DNA from: Euryarchaeota archaeon SCGC AAA252-I15
GTDB lineage: Archaea; Altiarchaeota; Altiarchaeia; IMC4; SCGC-AAA252-I15
Assembly: GCA_000402775.1 (NCBI GenBank)
Contig: AQSC01000027.1
Span: 1 to 14,380 of the forward strand
Reading direction: 5' to 3'
DNA: 14,380 nt
The position numbers were made by a program, and so were the translations under genes. Below are positions 13,455-14,380 of the stretch, piece by piece. Every line of letters starts with the position of its first letter. Within the stretch, counting starts at the first letter, position 1. A model generated the notes under the pieces. The model was not told the DNA's origin. It was given only the letters and a program-made list of their open reading frames with translations, and made no database searches.

Positions 13455-14380
13455 CTTATGAAATCAATAAATTTTTTTGTAACCTTGCTTCGAGTGAAAT
13501 TTTTTAGGAGATATCTCCTCCCGTTTTCACCGAGCCGGCCCAATTCATCGCGATCCCCCATCAACTTTGATACTGCATCAACAAATCCTTGAGTGCCTCC
13601 AGGTTTCACGATAAACCCGCAATCTGCCTTTCTTATCAATGTCGAAACTTCTGAATCGCTTCCAGCCACAGCCAAAACCGGCTTTCCGCAGGCCATAAGC
13701 TCGAACACCTTGCTGGGCAAAACAAAATCCTCGTCTCCATCATTTGTTAAGACAAGAGATAAGTCACCGCTATTTAAGGATTCATTTAACCTCTCCCTCG
13801 GAAGATAATCAGAGTACAATACACCTTTCCTGGAACAAATGTTTTTTTTCTGGGCTCCGTTTCCAATAAACAGGAATCGAGCCTCACCTAATTTTTCCAC
13901 AGCATCCAAGACCGTGTCGAAATCCATGTACCTTCCAAAGTTCCCCGAGTAAGAGACAACAAAGGATTCACTCAACTTCAGCTCAGCCAAAAGCTTGTTC
14001 TCCTTTTTTTCTAGGGGGAAAATCTTTTCATTATCAGCCCAAGGAGGTAGTAAAAATACTTTCCTACCTGATTTTTTTTCAAGCCTATCACGCATGTTCC
14101 CGCTTACCGCAACCGCGCTTTTCGCCCCCCTTAGAACAGTAATGGCCATTTTGTCTAGGAACCTGTAAACAAAACCCTTATCCGATAAAATGCCAGACGA
14201 ATACAAAAGCTCGGGCATAAGCTCGTAGTTTATTATTATGTATTCTTGACTCCTCAACTTTTTCAGGATTATTGCAGTCAACTGTAGGCTAAATGGTAGG
14301 CTGGGTATTACATTCAATTCCCGTCTCCCGAACACCCGCTTTAAAAAAATTGACGCTGCAAAACTCATCTCGTCAACAAA
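13451..14380 (-). CDS. GT4-type glycosyltransferase, 5' end beyond window
   Basis: The frame stays open to the right edge (FVDE precedes the first Met at 14368), and the usual GT4 N-terminal fold would need about 80 more residues, so the gene is incomplete here. Visible are the linker YRFLDKMAITVLRGAKSAVA, LLPPWADNEKIFP, and SYSGNFGRYMDFDTVLDAVE, the start of the nucleotide-sugar domain. The donor-site region VLPSKVFELMACGKPVLAV corresponds to the E-x7-E area, with Pro-Ser-Lys as in WbuB-like transferases. WbuB relatives add N-acetyl-fucosamine-type sugars; that assignment here is inference. Its stop overlaps the following ligase/polymerase-like gene. Confidence 0.9.
   Translation of the reverse strand, partial: FVDEMSFAASIFLKRVFGRRELNVIPSLPFSLQLTAIILKKLRSQEYIIINYELMPELLYSSGILSDKGFVYRFLDKMAITVLRGAKSAVAVSGNMRDRLEKKSGRKVFLLPPWADNEKIFPLEKKENKLLAELKLSESFVVSYSGNFGRYMDFDTVLDAVEKLGEARFLFIGNGAQKKNICSRKGVLYSDYLPRERLNESLNSGDLSLVLTNDGDEDFVLPSKVFELMACGKPVLAVAGSDSEVSTLIRKADCGFIVKPGGTQGFVDAVSKLMGDRDELGRLGENGRRYLLKNFTRSKVTKKFIDFIR

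Noticed and set aside
1..14380. CRISPR arrays, tRNA or rRNA genes, defence systems
   Set aside because: I saw no regularly spaced repeats, cloverleaf-type sequences or recognisable defence nucleases.

Overview
The window most likely comes from an anaerobic archaeon with moderately AT-rich DNA. Three things point this way. TATA-like boxes lie about 30-40 bases upstream of several start codons. Many starts lack a Shine-Dalgarno sequence (leaderless or reinitiating), and only a few internal genes have one. An oxygen-defence set of superoxide reductase, a rubrerythrin-like protein and peroxiredoxin is present. No RNA gene or marker protein fixes the taxon, and an anaerobic bacterium is not excluded.

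Layout, left to right. Positions 1-104 (+) hold the last 33 codons of a NodU/CmcH-type carbamoyltransferase that enters from the left. A 352-residue protein of unknown function follows on the + strand (116-1174). It converges on a minus-strand oxygen-defence operon: truncated thioredoxin reductase, class I superoxide reductase, rubrerythrin-like diiron protein, PrxQ/BCP peroxiredoxin. The rest of the window (2542-14380) is almost entirely a minus-strand cell-surface glycan locus. In transcription order it holds a GT4 glycosyltransferase (5' end cut by the window edge), an O-antigen ligase/polymerase-like membrane protein, and an Alg14/Alg13-type split glycosyltransferase. Next comes a patch of wrecked genes: a GT4 start, an IS200/IS605 remnant, a frameshifted methyltransferase end and a GT4 end. 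A GT-A-like glycosyltransferase follows, then a tight five-gene operon: GT4, GT4, ABC ATPase, ABC-2 permease, carbamoyltransferase.

The most striking feature is structural. Bases 1-95 are an exact reverse complement of 3010-3104. At 3010 the carbamoyltransferase reading frame, two codons short of its normal end, runs in frame into the second half of a thioredoxin reductase. The simplest reading is that the undisturbed locus was carbamoyltransferase > 352-aa gene, convergent with the prx-rbr-dfx-trxR operon. A fold-back event then joined the middle of trxR to a second, inverted copy of the carbamoyltransferase. That event could be a real inverted duplication or DNA-inversion switch, or an amplification/assembly chimera. 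The sequence cannot decide, but the options make clear predictions.

Together the glycan genes would assemble sugars on a carrier (GT4, GT-A and Alg13/14-like enzymes), decorate them (carbamoyltransferase, formerly a methyltransferase), export them (ABC-2 pair) and polymerise or ligate them (Wzy/WaaL-like protein). The oxygen-defence operon is functionally unrelated.
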